From Tomocerus qinae (taxonomy: Eukaryota > Arthropoda > Collembola > Entomobryomorpha > Tomoceridae), in NCBI GenBank assembly GCA_020055645.1, contig CM034546.1:126377875-126441874 (forward strand): DNA of 64,000 nucleotides, given 5' to 3'. Made by a program: the position numbers and the translations under genes. This document shows, piece by piece, positions 24,551 through 37,991 of this stretch. The first letter of the stretch is position 1, and each line of letters begins with the position of its first letter. The notes beneath the pieces were generated by a model. That model was given only the letters and a program-made list of their open reading frames with translations. It did not search any database and had not been told where the DNA came from.

Positions 24551-27500
24551 TTAGCCGACCAATAGATTTAGATTTTTAATGAGGGTAAGCATCAGTGGTG
24601 GTATTGGTGGAGTTGACGAAGAGTAGTTTGTCCACGTTTTCAAAATCATATCAGCTCCTTTCTCTCCGATCATTATCGATGGAGCATTTGTGTTTCCATT
24701 TGTTACTGATGGCATTATGGAGGCATCAACAACACGTAGTCCATTAATACCAATAACTCTACAAAAAATAATTAATAAATGATATTTTGGTAACATACTA
24801 TCTGGGACAATTTTATTGCGTTTAGAAGTAGATATGAATTGACTTACCGCAATTGAGGATCAACTACTGCTTTTGGGTCGTTAACTTTCCCCATGCGACA
24901 AGTTCCAGAGTAATGCCAAATAGTTCCTGTGAAATGTCTAACATGGCATTCGTAGTACTCGTCACTTTTGAATTCGATGTCTTCACATCCAGGGAACGGT
25001 TTAGGTAGAACTGTAGCGTTGTACCTTTTGTACGCATTTGTGTTCTCATAAATGTTGACCAAGTACTTCAAACCTAGTAATTGATGGTAATTTAAAATGT
25101 TATACTTATAGGAAGGTACTTTATTACTTTTATTTATAGACATTTAATTATTTCTCTTACCTTCGACCATTCCTTGCATGTCAAAGTTATCAGGGTCACT
25201 GAAATAATTTGGATCAATCAAAGGTGCAACATTTGGATTTTTGCTGGCTAACTTGATCGTTCCAACACTCTTTGGTTTTACCTGAGAAATAAGGCCTAAG
25301 TTACCATCAGTTGGGCCGTCACTGTAGGGCTGAAAATACTCTTCAAGAGTTCCGGGTTTAAAGTTGTAAAGTCCGTTGAATGCCTCGCCTGTAATTGGAC
25401 TAATGCCAACATAAGATGTAAAGATTTGAATATCTGGCCAATTGGGGTCATTGTTCATCGGGCTTGAAGTGTATCCAGTAGCAAAAAGATTATTGGAACC
25501 AAGGGCACCTGGGCAATAAGTTTTTACATAATTAATTGTGATTAAAAATCAGAATTGGACCATTTAATTATGCCCAATTCATTAAATAATGTTCTACTTT
25601 AATTTTTAAATATCTCCACAAAAGCAAAACCTTTCTAAATTACAATCAAAAAATTTTCACAACGGCTTTAATTAAATACTGCTACTTTGTCTACACCTTA
25701 ATGGTAAAATTCGAAATGGTTCAATGAAAAATGTCCAACTTTTCGAATGGAAGGTAAAAAATGTAGTCGAAGATAAACAAATGTTAAAAATTTTGTAGGA
25801 AGACCTCCTAAACAGGTTTAAAATTAAAATGGTGATATGCAAGCACGTATCCAGTAGAGAGCGGGAGCGCAGCGCCCCCCCTAAATCTGAGAAAAAGAGA
25901 AAAGTTTTTCTCGAAAAATGGTCAAAAATTGCAAACTTGCGAACGCGAATATGTCCTTTTTTCATTTTTTTGGTTGCGCCCCCCCTTGAACAAATATCTA
26001 AATACGTGACTTATGGTAGTGCATGGAAAAGAGTGAAATAAACAGTAAACACCAATGAAATGCTTTAAATACTATAAATACATTGTATACTTTATATCTA
26101 GTTCATAAATTAGCAACATACCTGACCTGCTGTTGTTATACTGGAGCAAAGTGTCCGGTAACTATACATATTTACGAAAAAAACAATATTATAGAACCTG
26201 TTTGAGAACAAATGAAAAAAAGGTATTTTAAATGTTAAATAAGCAATTACCAAATCTCTTTCGACGATGAACGATGTGTCTGTCTCGTTAAACACTATAG
26301 GAATAATAGTAGCAAGGTGATCTTGAAGATTTTTTCCGACATTCGTATTGTTTAATACTAGTGAAATCTGAAAACAGTAATCCAAATTATTTTTGTCTTA
26401 ATCGTAAAAGGTTCGAAATATTTTATATGTACTAATGGATTCATTTACAGCAGGGAACAAAAAGGCACTCCTTTTTTACAAAAAATAAATAAAGTAGTCC
26501 GTTTTACATTTTTTACCTCATTTACATGTAAAGTGGAAGTAATGGGACACGCTGATACATCAAAAAAGCAAAAAAGGACTGGTTTTAAAAAAACTTACTC
26601 TCCTACTTTAAAAAAAATAATAGCAAAAAAGGTAAAAGGTAAAAAAGGACATTTTTTGTTCCCTGATTTACAGTTACGATCAAATTGTATTATAATATTG
26701 CACTAATAAACTTAGGTTCGACATACATTTAATTGTTGAAGATCTTCTGCTGGTCCGACTCCTGACAAAAGAAGCAGCTGTGGCGAATTGATTGCTCCAG
26801 CACTTAAAATTACTTCTTTACTAGCAAAAGCGTACTTCGGATTAGTATTGTTTTGACGGACGTACTGGACGCCGATAGCTTTTTTAGGGTTTTGCGGATC
26901 AAAGATTACCTACACCATAAATATGTGGTTATGACATAAAGTATGACAATAAGATTTTCTACCTCAAACGCTTTTTGTATAGGGTAGTATATGTACGTCT
27001 TCAAGACAGGCAGGGTTTTGTTTTAACTTTATGTGAACTTATTTGAATACATTTGCGTGTAAAACGCTTGAGATCAGGCAACTCGATACCATCGGCCAAA
27101 AAACCTTTCGATTCTTGGTTTTGGTAATTTGTGCTAATAAAATAATGCTGCAAACTTGACAGTTTTGTTTAACCATACAAATGTAGCAAAAATTAAAATT
27201 GGAGTAGGTACAGGAATTAAATTGAATACAATATTGTAGTCAATTAGCATAATATTATTAACCTTACTTTGTACACTTTGGAGTAACGGTTGACTACAAG
27301 ATTGCTTCTGGACAAAACCGGTTCAATAAATGCAGAGTACGTGCTCCATCTCACTCCATTGTTAATCGTGGCGTCAATTTTCATCCATGCTATGGATATT
27401 AATATTTATAATAATGTTAATCCATTCGTTGCTTAAATTATATCCGAATACTCAATTTTTTTGATAAAAAATTTCCCATCGAGTTTTGTGATTTAATTGC

Positions 27501-29158
27501 AAGAGAATAAATTAACTATGAAAATTTCATTCAGTTAAATTACACAGATATCTCCATACACCAGCAAAAATTACATCTACAATATGTTACAATCAAAAAT
27601 CAAAAATATGAAAATTGTAATAAAAGAGAGCCCAACACTCAAACAATCAAAATGCTTGCATGCGAAAATTTTATCTTTATCTCGACGAAAGCAGGTTAAA
27701 TGGGATTGTATTTCGTAGTATGTAGTCAAAAATAGATGTTGTTACCATTTGTTTGATTATCGTTCACATCTTGTTCTGGATAACCCAATTCTTGAATGGC
27801 TTCAAAAAATCTATCTGAACCTTGATGGAACGTCATTTGGTCGACATGCAATAAACCTTGTGTTCCATGAACTTGAGCTACCCAGAAAAACTAGATTAGG
27901 AATATTATCAATTATTATAATACTAAATGAAATAATAAAACTTACGATTTGGATAGTTTCCTTGATAATTTTCGGATTTCATAAAATAGGGCAAAACGCC
28001 TTGAGCGTTCCAACTTGGATCATTAGTGACATTTCCCCACTCATCGAAACCATTTTGATTACCGCGTAAATAAATCATGAAGTTAATTGAAGATGACCCT
28101 ATAAATTAAAAAAATTCATAATAATCACTCATTGTAGTAAATATATATTCAATTTTGAAAATTTGTCTAAAGATTTGATTTATAAAAAAAGCATGATTAC
28201 CTCCCAAACATTTTCCCCTTGGTACATAACTGATCTGAAAATAGTATAAGTAAGGGAAATATAATTACAGAATAATCCCTTACTTTACATCAAATGTTTA
28301 TCGGATGTTACACTGAATGTGAATTCAACTATCTAAATTAATTAATATTACAAAAACGAGTTATCTTTACGAGTTGATTCTATTCTCATTTAAACAAAAC
28401 CTTCTATATCAGATCACAACCTCAAATCTAGATAGAAATGAACCAAATTAGGTAGTCCTTTTTTACAAAAGTTAAAGTACTACTTTTTCTAAAAAAGCAG
28501 TCTTTTTTACCTTTGTTACCTTGTTTGCATATAAAGTGGAAGCAAATGGGGCACGCTGCTACATCAAAAAAGATAAAAAGGCAAAAAAGGACTGCTTTTA
28601 AAAAATCTTACTCCTGTCTTTATTATAAAAAGGCAAAAATGGTCCTTTTTTGTTCCCTGTTAGAAAAACTGATCTCACCTGATCAACCATCGACAAGCAG
28701 GCATTCCTTTGAGGGACTGACTGGTACATCCAATCGATACTCGGATTATGTGCACAAAACAGATCGGCAGCTGGGATATATGACACCCAGTTGGGATCAC
28801 CGCCTGCTTCTAGCAGGAGAACTTTGTAGTTCTTCGGAGGAGCGGAAAGGCGATTGGCTAAGACCGCCCCGGCTGAACCACCGCCGACTAACCATGAACA
28901 ATAAAATTCAATTTAAAAATTCTTTCTAATATTTTCTCAAAAGTGTTAATGGTCGGTCTTTGTGCTTAAAAGTAGGAGGATGCCAATGTGATTCTCACCG
29001 ACGATGAAATCGTAGACATGATTGTCTTCAGCAACAATTGGAACAGCATTTAGAACAAAATCGTCAGTTTTTTGTATGGACGAGTAATATGCTATCAAAT
29101 ATGGAATGGCCATAAATGAAAAGGACATTACAGGTCCTGGAATCGATGGTAAAACCAT
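24551..29158 (-). CDS. GMC oxidoreductase, glucose-dehydrogenase-like (12 exons, 643 aa)
   Basis: Exons in transcript order: 29158-28999, 28887-28679, 28234-28201, 28098-27946, 27877-27746, 27389-27268, 26909-26727, 26367-26251, 26161-26122, 25508-25161, 25073-24848, 24758-24551. All phases agree. Secreted or luminal: a hydrophobic N terminus precedes the FAD-binding [20 protein letters not shown] and the [12 protein letters not shown] motif. [20 protein letters not shown] is GMC signature 1, and [16 protein letters not shown] is signature 2. The C-terminal block has [11 protein letters not shown] and [20 protein letters not shown], with His and Asn at the usual active-site pair positions. 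These enzymes oxidise alcohols or sugars with FAD; the substrate cannot be told. The length is normal. CAGGGAAC MITEs lie in introns 2 and 7, and a C-run repeat in intron 9. Exons 3 (34 nt) and 9 (40 nt) are very small but are needed for phase and motifs. Confidence 0.88.
25840..26040. repeat. dispersed C-run repeat in intron 9 of the GMC gene
   Basis: Begins GCACGTATCCAGTAGAGAGC, continues with GCGCCCCCCC and ends near TGCGCCCCCCCTTG...AATACGTGAC. The outer CACGTAT motifs form an imperfect inverted pair. Similar starts occur at 43511 and 57268. Confidence 0.5.
26451..26665. mobile_element. CAGGGAAC hAT-type MITE, copy 3 (exact 8-bp TSD)
   Basis: CAGGGAACAAAAAGGCACTC at the left and TTTTTTGTTCCCTG at the right. 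The exact duplication ATTTACAG is at 26443-26450 and 26666-26673. It carries the core TTTACATGTAAAGTGGAAG. Lies in intron 7 of the GMC gene. This copy defines the family as hAT-type. Confidence 0.88.
28451..28659. mobile_element. CAGGGAAC hAT-type MITE, copy 4 (5' truncated)
   Basis: The left end begins inside the element (GGTAGTCCTTTTTTACAAAA), so about 14 bp of terminal repeat are missing. The right end TTTTTGTTCCCTG is intact. Lies in intron 2 of the GMC gene, ending 20 bp before its exon 2 donor site. Confidence 0.7.
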
Positions 29159-31419
29159 TTTGAGTTACAATATGAATGGCTTACTCAGATGACGACTATT
29201 CTTTGCAATGGTCTTCGCCTTATTACTCTGAATTAACGATTTACAACGGTTTTAAACTATTCACACGCCGAATGCGGTAAATGTCAATGTCAATTACACA
29301 TTTTGATATCCCTATGAATAAAACTGTAATAAAGATAAAACATTCTGTTTGCGTGCGTAATAAACATTTTTACGTTGTGTGTGACATTTTAATTCCAGGC
29401 ACGAATCATACAAATCTATGACTGAAGTAAAAAGTACCGCATTTCATTTACTTGATTATAAAATAATTTATTTCAATGTACTCGTTGGAATATTTGACTA
29501 CTTATAAAGTTTGAATTCTTAACTTGATACTGTTATACGGTTATAGTTTTCAGTAATGATTTTACATTACGAATGCAGTTACGATATATTAATGCAGATC
29601 CATGTAGACACTTTAATTATTAGTACGGCATCCATACCTACATAGCAACTACATGCCACTATCAAAAGGCATGTTAAAACTGTCGTTACATTCACCGAAA
29701 TTCCTCCCGAACCAAGCATTTGATTTTCATGGTACTCACAGATTTGGAATCCAGGGATATCCAGTTACAGAACGTATAATTCTGTTGTTTGACATTGTTC
29801 ATTTAAATAGTTTTAAAAAATCAAATTCCTGAAGAAATGTAAAATTGTGCCATTTTTAGGAATATTATTTTTTAAACTATTTAAAGGAACAATGTCAAAC
29901 AACAGAATTATACGTTCTGTAACTGGATATCCCTGGATTCCAAATCTTTAATACCATGAAAATTAAATGTTTGGTTCAGGAGGAACGTAACGACAGTTTT
30001 TCAAAAATTGCGAATTTCAAATTCGATGGAGGTTGACCCGAATTTTTATGCATGGAATATCCGATCGAGCACAACAATAATAGTGTAAAAGTTAGTTTCG
30101 AGGAAACGAGGGAAGTTTATTATTTACTAGAAGAGAGCTTTATTTACTTACTATAATATTAGCAACAATGCCTTTGCATTTGCAATTCCATTACTTGTGG
30201 TATTGTATGGAAAGTAAAGGAACAATGTATGGTACTAAGACAAAATTGTGGCTTTGATGATGTTTTAGATTATTATGTATAGCAATTTTGCAGAAGCATC
30301 ATTTTGTAAAACAATTAATTTATCGTCACAGGTTACATAAGGCTGGCCATCGTTAAGCACTCTAGTAGGTACTTTCAATGGTAAATATTGCTAAGTACAT
30401 AATTTTAATTAATTGCATTTGAAGCAATTCATGGGAAGAGCTCAGTAAGATCTGAAGGTTATGAACAAAATGCTAATGGTGTGTGTATCGATTTTTACCA
30501 TTCAAAATGTATGCCATTACCACCTTTTTAATAAAATAGTGGACGTTTGTCAAAAATTATACTTGAGACAATGACTTGTTGGACATTTGGGGACTGTGCA
30601 TATATAATACATAATATCTATTTTGAAAATGAGTCCTTCACAAGAAAGATGCTCAGAGAGTCATCATAAGTCTTTCATTTTTTAATATGCAAATTTTTTG
30701 TTTTGTGATTTGAAATGTTTTTAGAAAACGCTGAAATGTTTTCCGCAGCATGATTTTGAAAGCATATAATGTGGGAATGTAGAATTATATTTGTAAAATG
30801 GGTCTTGTGTAACTCTCTAGGAACCTGAAAATTCAATATAGATGAAATTTTTTATTAATATTATACACATGGGCTGGGCTGAGGGAAAAACTTATAAAAA
30901 GAGTTGCAAAAGTAATTCCACAATAATTGCACTTCATTGCATGCTTAATTGACAGCGTTTGTTCATTCATATTCATAACATGTAGGAGATAGTGACAGTT
31001 CCCCGAAACTCTTTCCCATCAATAAAAAAAGTAGGAGAATAGGTTACTAGAATGTGTAGAAAGATATTTAGGTTAAAAACAGTGCTTAGAAACAATATTA
31101 TTGAGTTTAGTAAATATTATAATTGGTTTAGAAAAGTGTCATTAGTTCTAACCAGTAATCTAATTGTCTTCTAGTTTTATGATATATCACCTATTTAATA
31201 TATTAAATATTAATTATAATATAACTAACATATATTTAATTTAACTCATCATTCTTGTGTCATTTTCTTTGATTCACTGAAAAATGTTAAATTTTAGTGC
31301 AAAATAGTTAAGGGTAAATTTTTAGTCTTTGAAGAAAGTCAAAACAAGCTAACCACATCTCCTTTCAATTTCTCTTATTTCACAGCCGCAATTTTGAGCA
31401 GTTCAGACCAAGTAATGAA
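29159..31419. other. intergenic, one foldback element
   Basis: Apart from the palindromic element at 29676-30000 I see only AT-rich sequence with no exon motifs. Confidence 0.4.
29676..30000. mobile_element. 325-bp foldback (palindromic) element
   Basis: Arms of about 140 bp are near-perfect inverted copies: AACGTATAATTCTGTTGTTT with ATATCCAGTTACAGAACG on the left, and AAACAACAGAATTATACGTT on the right. The loop is about 45 bp. Outer ends are AAAACTGTCGTTAC and GTAACGACAGTTTT. No clear target duplication. Confidence 0.75.
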
Positions 31420-34400
31420 ATGGACTCAAAAATAACATCTCATCCTTGTAAAAGTGCAAATGAAAATACTCCTTCAAAGTAAGTGTTCGTGAAACAAAAA
31501 TATTTTTAAAGTTTATTTTGAAGCTTATATCATTAATTGTGTTATGTAATATAAATATCCACCCACAAAACATTACTATTACATAAACGCGAAAGTTACT
31601 GATTCGGGATTACGCAACGAATTTCAAGCAGGACATGAAATAGGAAATGCCACTTTTATACTAAAATGGCAAGGATAGTATAGCTAAAACTGTATATTAA
31701 CGCAAATTATGACTTATCATGCACATATTATACAGATGTAAGTATACGAACAAGATTATTTTATGTAATGTAACTGTAACAGTTACAAGATTATATTTAG
31801 ATATGTATCAAATTCAGCTGTTAAGATTTACATTTATTACTAGTCGATCACAATCACAGGACCCACGTCCTATTATATATATGAATCTAGTGAGTATGTG
31901 TGCATTATATGATGGCAATGTAGAATGTATGATGAGTGGTGAGAAAATGGAATTAGATATTATTATGTTTCAAGTCAGTACCGTTATTAGAAGTCCATTT
32001 CGGAGGGGCAATGACGTCGTAAACTTATATTTGTTTGGCTTATTTTGGCTAAAATGAGTCAAAAATAGCTTAAAAATCACATAAAATGGCGCGAAGCGGG
32101 AAATTTTTTGGTATTTTGAGAAAAATGTTTCTCATTTTTTGGATATCGAGGGTTGGGGGGGGGGCATTTGCTTCAATGCCCCACCTCAATACAGCCTTGT
32201 TACAACTTTGTGCAGATGCGGACTGTTGTACAAATGCAAAATTCCTAGGATATTTGTATTTTAAACCAAAATTTTGTTTTTAATAAACCTAAACTAATGT
32301 ATGCATGTTTTCAGATTATCATCTATGGAAAGGAATGAAGACTATTACCAAATATTTAGACGATATCTAATTTTGGGACGACTTCTTGGTGTGGTGCCCA
32401 TTCAAAATGTATTTCAGCCTGATGTAGGAAAACTTTTCATCAGGTACAGTTCCAGCAAGAGTAAAAGGCCTACTCACCCTGCCTTACAAACCAACCTAAG
32501 TTATCAATCACAATCAAATCTATTCTAAGGGTGGGGCCTTTTAGTTTTATCGATCGATTGCAAACTGAAATCAAAAGGAAGCCATAAATTGATGACACTT
32601 TTAAATTTATATTATCAAATATCACTCTAAAATCACATTCGCTCTTAACATGACAAAATAATATTTTCTCTAAAAACTAAGGAACTCATGAATGTATGAA
32701 TGGTCCTATTATAGTCTATTAACAATAATAGGTATTATATTTTATCAATTTCAGAAAAACCAGTTGTAGTTATATATACAGCCTTATAGCAATAATTTTA
32801 CTGTCGCTGTATTCGTTGTCGTATTTGGTAGTAGCTGTTCAGCTTCAGACAAGCAGTTTCACAAATTTGATATTGAATATAACGGGCTTTATTTACATAA
32901 TGTATGGTGTACTTGGGTGAGTAAAATTTATTAATGCCTATAATGCTTGTCTTAACAATTACAACCAATATTTCGAAAAGTTTTGATTCAATGCCAACAT
33001 GTCAAACAGATATACATATTTTCTATGGAATGCCAAAGCATTTATTCGGGTCTTTCAAAACTGGAATCAACAGTCCTTATCATTCTTCAAGAAAGATGTC
33101 AAATTAGAAAGGGATATAGCCATAATTTGCGGAGTACTATTTACTTCAGGAATCTTGGAAAACATGTTTGCAGATATTCTTCGATTTACAGGTAAGATGT
33201 AAGATTAAGCTAGGGTCTGAGGACTCCATTCCACAAAGTATAGTTCTAATACCACTTGCGCAGTGAGCATAATACTTTAATTTATATATATATGTCCGGT
33301 AGATGGATTCTAGGAAACAGGAAAATTATTACGCAATACAAAATTGTTGATTATTGATACCCCTCAGCTATGTGTAGCGCAAAAATGCCATCTACTCATG
33401 TGTTGATCGCAGCACTTTGGGTAACCTAAAGTTACCCAAAACCAGAACAACAGTTACCAAAACCGTATAAGTTAAGGTCCGTACCCTCCCTTCTCAGTTG
33501 TACACTGTACACATAATATGTGCACGTTCCATAAAAGCAAAATGCGTAAAATTCAAAAGCAGAACTTTTGTATTACTCTACTCTGCTTTACCTTCACATT
33601 TTACTTTTTTTCAAAATTTACAGAAGTGCCGAGGGCCTAGTTAGTTATATATAATGAATGCCCTGCTTCTGCGTATAACACGAATTTTATCGATCAACCT
33701 ATTTTATTGCGCAGTTCCACTTCAGCTTTATATTGTTGGTATGATAAAATAGTTTGACAAATAACATTTCGTATTAATCAACAGGTAGAACAGGTTCCAG
33801 CGGGCATGCACAAATTTTAAACGCTACTTTAAATCACTCGGCATTGGAAAATTATTATTACGAACAAGGAAGGCAATACGCTAACATAATTCCATATAAC
33901 CCAATGCTGGCGATTATTGTATTTCTGAGTGATAAATACGTACTATACACATGGCACTATCTGGATATCTTGATAATTTTGCTTTCCAGAACACTGTCAC
34001 ATCAATTCAAATCTTTGACAAAACTAGGAAATGAAAAAGTACGTCAGGACCTAAACAGTAAGTTAAAAATTAACAATTGAAAATAATATGTGCAACCTTA
34101 ACAGAAACTCGCCTGAGTTAGTTAATTTTGAAATGAAACCAAATGCGCAAATCTTTTGAAATTCAATAGGAGTGCTGGTGGCCTAGTAAGTTATAAGAAC
34201 AAAATCTTGTTTGTAGAGCTTATGCAGTCATTTCAAACTAATTTGACAATACAATACCTCTTAATCAAAACGTCTTAAATTGTCTGAATCTATGCATTCA
34301 TGGCTTTAGATATTTGGTTTTCCTGATATAGTGAATTTTGAGAAAAATATACTTTTTAGAAAAATGAGCCACAATAAGCCCTTAGAAAATATGTGGTACA

Positions 34401-35392
34401 TGTTTTAAAAAATATGACAAATTTTTATTGTGTGTTATCACTTCACTGCTCTGCTCATCAACGAGACAACCCAGAAACAATGTGCCCCATCGAAGAATTG
34501 TATTTAGGATTGCTTTGATTTGAGTTGTTTCCCAATGTAAAATATTCATATAAACCCCTCACTTAAATCTACAACGCTGATGTCGAAACGATATGTATTA
34601 TTCTTGGTTACTTAAGGCAAATGAAATACCAACATAATTAAATACCTATAATATTAAATAAGATCAACAATCTACTTGATTGCCAACCTTCATTTGAATT
34701 TGTAATCTTAAGGTAAAAAACATAAATTGCTGAACTCAACTACTTTTTTCCTTGCTAAAATCAACTTTAATTAGATCCTTTGCTTTGGAGAAAGTTGATG
34801 GCAGATTATGACCAACTTTTTATCGTACTTAAGGAATTCACGCATTTGCTATCGCCTCTCATCTTCTTATCATATTTCGCAAGCACATTTTTCTCATGTG
34901 TGCAGGTAAAATAAAGATAATGTAAAAAGATATCTCTAGATTATTTGACGTTCACCGAATATAATCTAATTTTGTCTACAGTTCTACAATTTGTTCACAC
35001 ATACAGAAGCATCGGCTTATTACAGAATTTATGCGGCTTGGGCTATTATTCAACTGACGGTGAAAACAGTTTCCGTCTCAATTTCGGCTGCTAATCTAGC
35101 AGAAAGTATTCAGGGGATCCTTGACGTTTTCTACAATTGTCCATCAGACTGTTACATCCCAACGGTATCAGAATTATGCCAAAATCGTAATTACAACAAT
35201 TTTATAGGTTTCTACGGCTAAAATTATGTATCAATTACCTACTTACAGATTCGACGATTTGAAAGGAGAATTCAGTCCGGAAATGCAGGGTTTCACGGCT
35301 TAGGGTGCTTTAGAATCACGAAAAGTCTAATACTACAACAATTTTACTATATCCTTACGCTGGGAATATTGCTGGCGGTGAATCCAAAATAA
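31420..35392 (+). CDS. gustatory-receptor-like 7TM protein 2 (8 exons, 420 aa)
   Basis: Exons: 31420-31478, 32315-32443, 32755-32916, 33010-33191, 33785-34057, 34775-34905, 34982-35164, 35249-35392. Exons 3, 4, 6 and 8 have exactly the same lengths as in receptor gene 1 (162, 182, 131, 144 nt), and every phase is identical. The shared blocks are YLILGRLLGVVPIQNVF, YxYFLWNxxxFIR, YTWHYLDILI, SPLIFLSYFASTFFSC, AAWAIIQLTVK and FHGLGCFRITKSLIL. The family TM7 signature is again altered (YYILTLGILLAV). A weak first ATG overlaps out of frame; ATG at 31420 is chosen because it gives the phase-2 exon 1 seen in gene 1. Intron 1 contains a C-run repeat in inverted orientation. The ligand is unknown. 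Confidence 0.82.
32003..32195. repeat. dispersed G-run repeat in intron 1 of receptor 2
   Basis: Contains CTCATTTTTTGGATATCGAG and a G10 run near 32155-32165. It is the opposite orientation of the repeat at 18313. Confidence 0.45.
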
Positions 35393-36569
35393 TTTATTCG
35401 TGTAAACTAACTATTGTCCAATTAGAAAATAATTGTATATGACAACAAAAAGATTTTGAATGATTTTTTAGAAAATCATTTTAAGAAAGTATGGGCTATG
35501 TTACTAATATTACAAGCAATTGTCTTTACGATTCATTAATATTATCTTTTAATATATAAAACACATTTTCTTTAAGCAGTAATATATAAGCTGGTATTCA
35601 CGCGTTATGGATATTAGCCCTTAGAATTCAAATAAAATCTTTATTGCATGTAATGTCATAAAACTATTGGTTGGTAACAGTCAACAATATAAAAATCCTA
35701 TCACTAGTTCACAAGTAGAAATATCAATGAAATAAGTTATTGCATGTTGCATGCGTATTAAATTTTCAGTAATCTATAATAATTTATTATGGGCATATAT
35801 GAATATGCCAAATCAAATGTAAACTCCTATTGCTAAAATATATGCAGTAAATGCAACAGAAGTGACAAATATAGAAACATGATTTCCATATATTTTGTGT
35901 TTAAATTTAGTTATTTATTCGTAATGTATCTCGTGTCTGTATTATTTCATTGATTTGGTTACTTGAATACGGACAAAAGACGTTAAGGCTATACAACTAA
36001 CTGACGATAATTGAACAAGTGTTCTCCTTAGTGACATATGGCGATGTATAGAAAATTGTAATCGGGTGACGCATAATAAGTTACAAGGACGCGACTAAGA
36101 AATATTCCTGACCAGTAGGGGGTGGATGGTAGGGTGCCAAACACACTATAGATATTTTCTCTAAAATAAAAAGTACATTTTATACACAAGAAAACTATTG
36201 TCCCATGTTCAAGCACCCCCTTAATTTCGCTTCTGGCTACTCCCTTGCCAATATAGGTATCCTATTTGACTCTCAAATATTATTACAATAGTAAGATTTA
36301 TCCGCGTAGGATATGTTAATTAAATGAACACATGAACAGCGGTAAGAAACTAATTAAACAGACTTTATGCAATTCTGTCCAGTTGGATATTTTCTGTTGT
36401 AAATCCATATCGATCACAAACATATCTAATAAAGAATAAGGAGGAGCATTAAAGAAGGATCCTTAGAACTTCATTTTGTTTTGCAAACCATTTTTAATTT
36501 CAAGCAACAAATATATAAATCATAACAAACTTTTATATAAATAGACAAAAATACATTTTATTCTGCGTC
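35393..36569. other. intergenic, no gene seen
   Basis: 3' UTR of receptor 2 followed by AT-rich sequence. TATA-like motifs ATATATAAAT (36511) and TTATATAA (36533) lie shortly upstream of the SDR start codon. Confidence 0.35.
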
Positions 36570-37863
36570 ATGTCATTCCAAGAATGTTTTCACAAGAAAA
36601 GAGTTCTTGTAACTGGAGGTGGAAGAGGTATAGTAAAACACATTTTTAATTTTGAAAGATATGTGATAGTCATAATTATCGAAATACGTCGTGATGATAA
36701 CTGATTAATTTTCAACTCAAAAACCATAATTACTTAATTTTTTATTTTTTTAATTTAGGAATCGGAAAAGCAGTGGTTAAACGTCTGTATGAATACGGAG
36801 CTGTAGTATATGCTTTGGCTAAGACACAGGAAAACTTGGATGCCTTGAAAAAGGAATGTCCAGACATTAATACAATTTGTACTGATTTAGAAGACTGGTC
36901 TGCAACTCGGGAAATAGTTTCCAAAATTGGACCGGTTGACTTTCTTGTAAATAATGCTGCGATTTTGTCTTTTGAACCTTTCATGGACATTTCTCCGGAG
37001 GTTTTTGACAAGTAACAACATTAAAACTCACTATTCATAAATACTTCAGAAAACTAATAATTTTTTGGAGTATTAATATTAAAATAAATAACTAAATATA
37101 GCAATTAATTGAATAGAAGATCTTCAAATAGTACCTGTTTCTAATTTATTTCTTTTGATAGAATGATTGCTGTTAATGTCAAAGCACAAATTAACATGGG
37201 ACAAATTGTTGCCCGAGGAATGATGGATTCAAAAATCAGAGGGAGAATTGTAAACGTCTCATCAGATGTGAGAATCAAAATTACTTTTTGTAAACAGTGT
37301 CATTTACATGTTTTAAATATAAGTCGATTATAATTTTTTTTCAAAAAAATGTCTGCATTTTGTGAATTGAAAAATGTTTTTAATTTGTTTAACTAGGGGC
37401 ATACATGATTCCAGGTAGTCGCATAAAAATAGGCAGTTAATAATTATCTTAGAAAGTGGTGTAAAATTTTTACAATGAGCATTACTCACTGTTTGATCTT
37501 GGTTTGCAGTCAAGTGTAAAAATGGTGCCCGGTACTACAATTTATTGCATTACGAAAGCTGCAACTGATATGTTGACAAAAGCGATGGCTGTGGAATTGG
37601 GTCCTCATGGAATTCGGGTGAATTCAGTCAACCCTGCGGGAGTTCCTACAGACATGCTACAAGATTACTACGAGAAAGTTGCCAATTCCCAAGGGAAAAG
37701 TGTGGAAGATATAAAAGCTGGAAGAAGTAACCGTTCTCCCCTTGGAGCTACCCAAATGGACATCTCAGACATTGTCAATGCTATTCTGTTCATGCTCTCT
37801 GATTTATGTCCATTTGTAAATGGTGAGTCTCTTTTCGTCGATGGAGGAAATCGACATACGTAA
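36570..37863 (+). CDS. SDR, L-xylulose/dicarbonyl-reductase-like, copy A (4 exons, 256 aa)
   Basis: Exons 36570-36627, 36759-37011, 37162-37267, 37510-37863; phases 1, 2, 0. A classical short-chain dehydrogenase/reductase with an NADP(H) Rossmann fold. RVLVTGGGRGIG is the cofactor loop, VDFLVNNAA the structural NNA motif, RIVNVSSDSS carries the catalytic Ser, and YCITK is the Tyr-x3-Lys pair. The segment ECPDINTICTDLEDWSATRE and the tail LFMLSDLCPFVNGESLFVDG closely follow DCXR-type carbonyl reductases, which reduce L-xylulose and alpha-dicarbonyls. 256 aa is normal for the family. A tandem paralogue lies 1.9 kb downstream with identical exon lengths. The NNAA (instead of NNAG) motif is tolerated in DCXR relatives. 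Confidence 0.9.
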
Positions 37864-37991
37864 TCCATTTTCGTATAAATGCGATTGTCAACTTTTGTTC
37901 GAATTTGCTGAAACAATTCGCATTTATGCAAAAATGTAAATTACTGAGTTTGCTAAACCAATTAGCTGTTATAATGTTTAAGAGTATTAAT

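Noticed and set aside
28513-28929. 138-aa plus-strand ORF
   Set aside because: It is antisense to GMC exon 2 plus a MITE.
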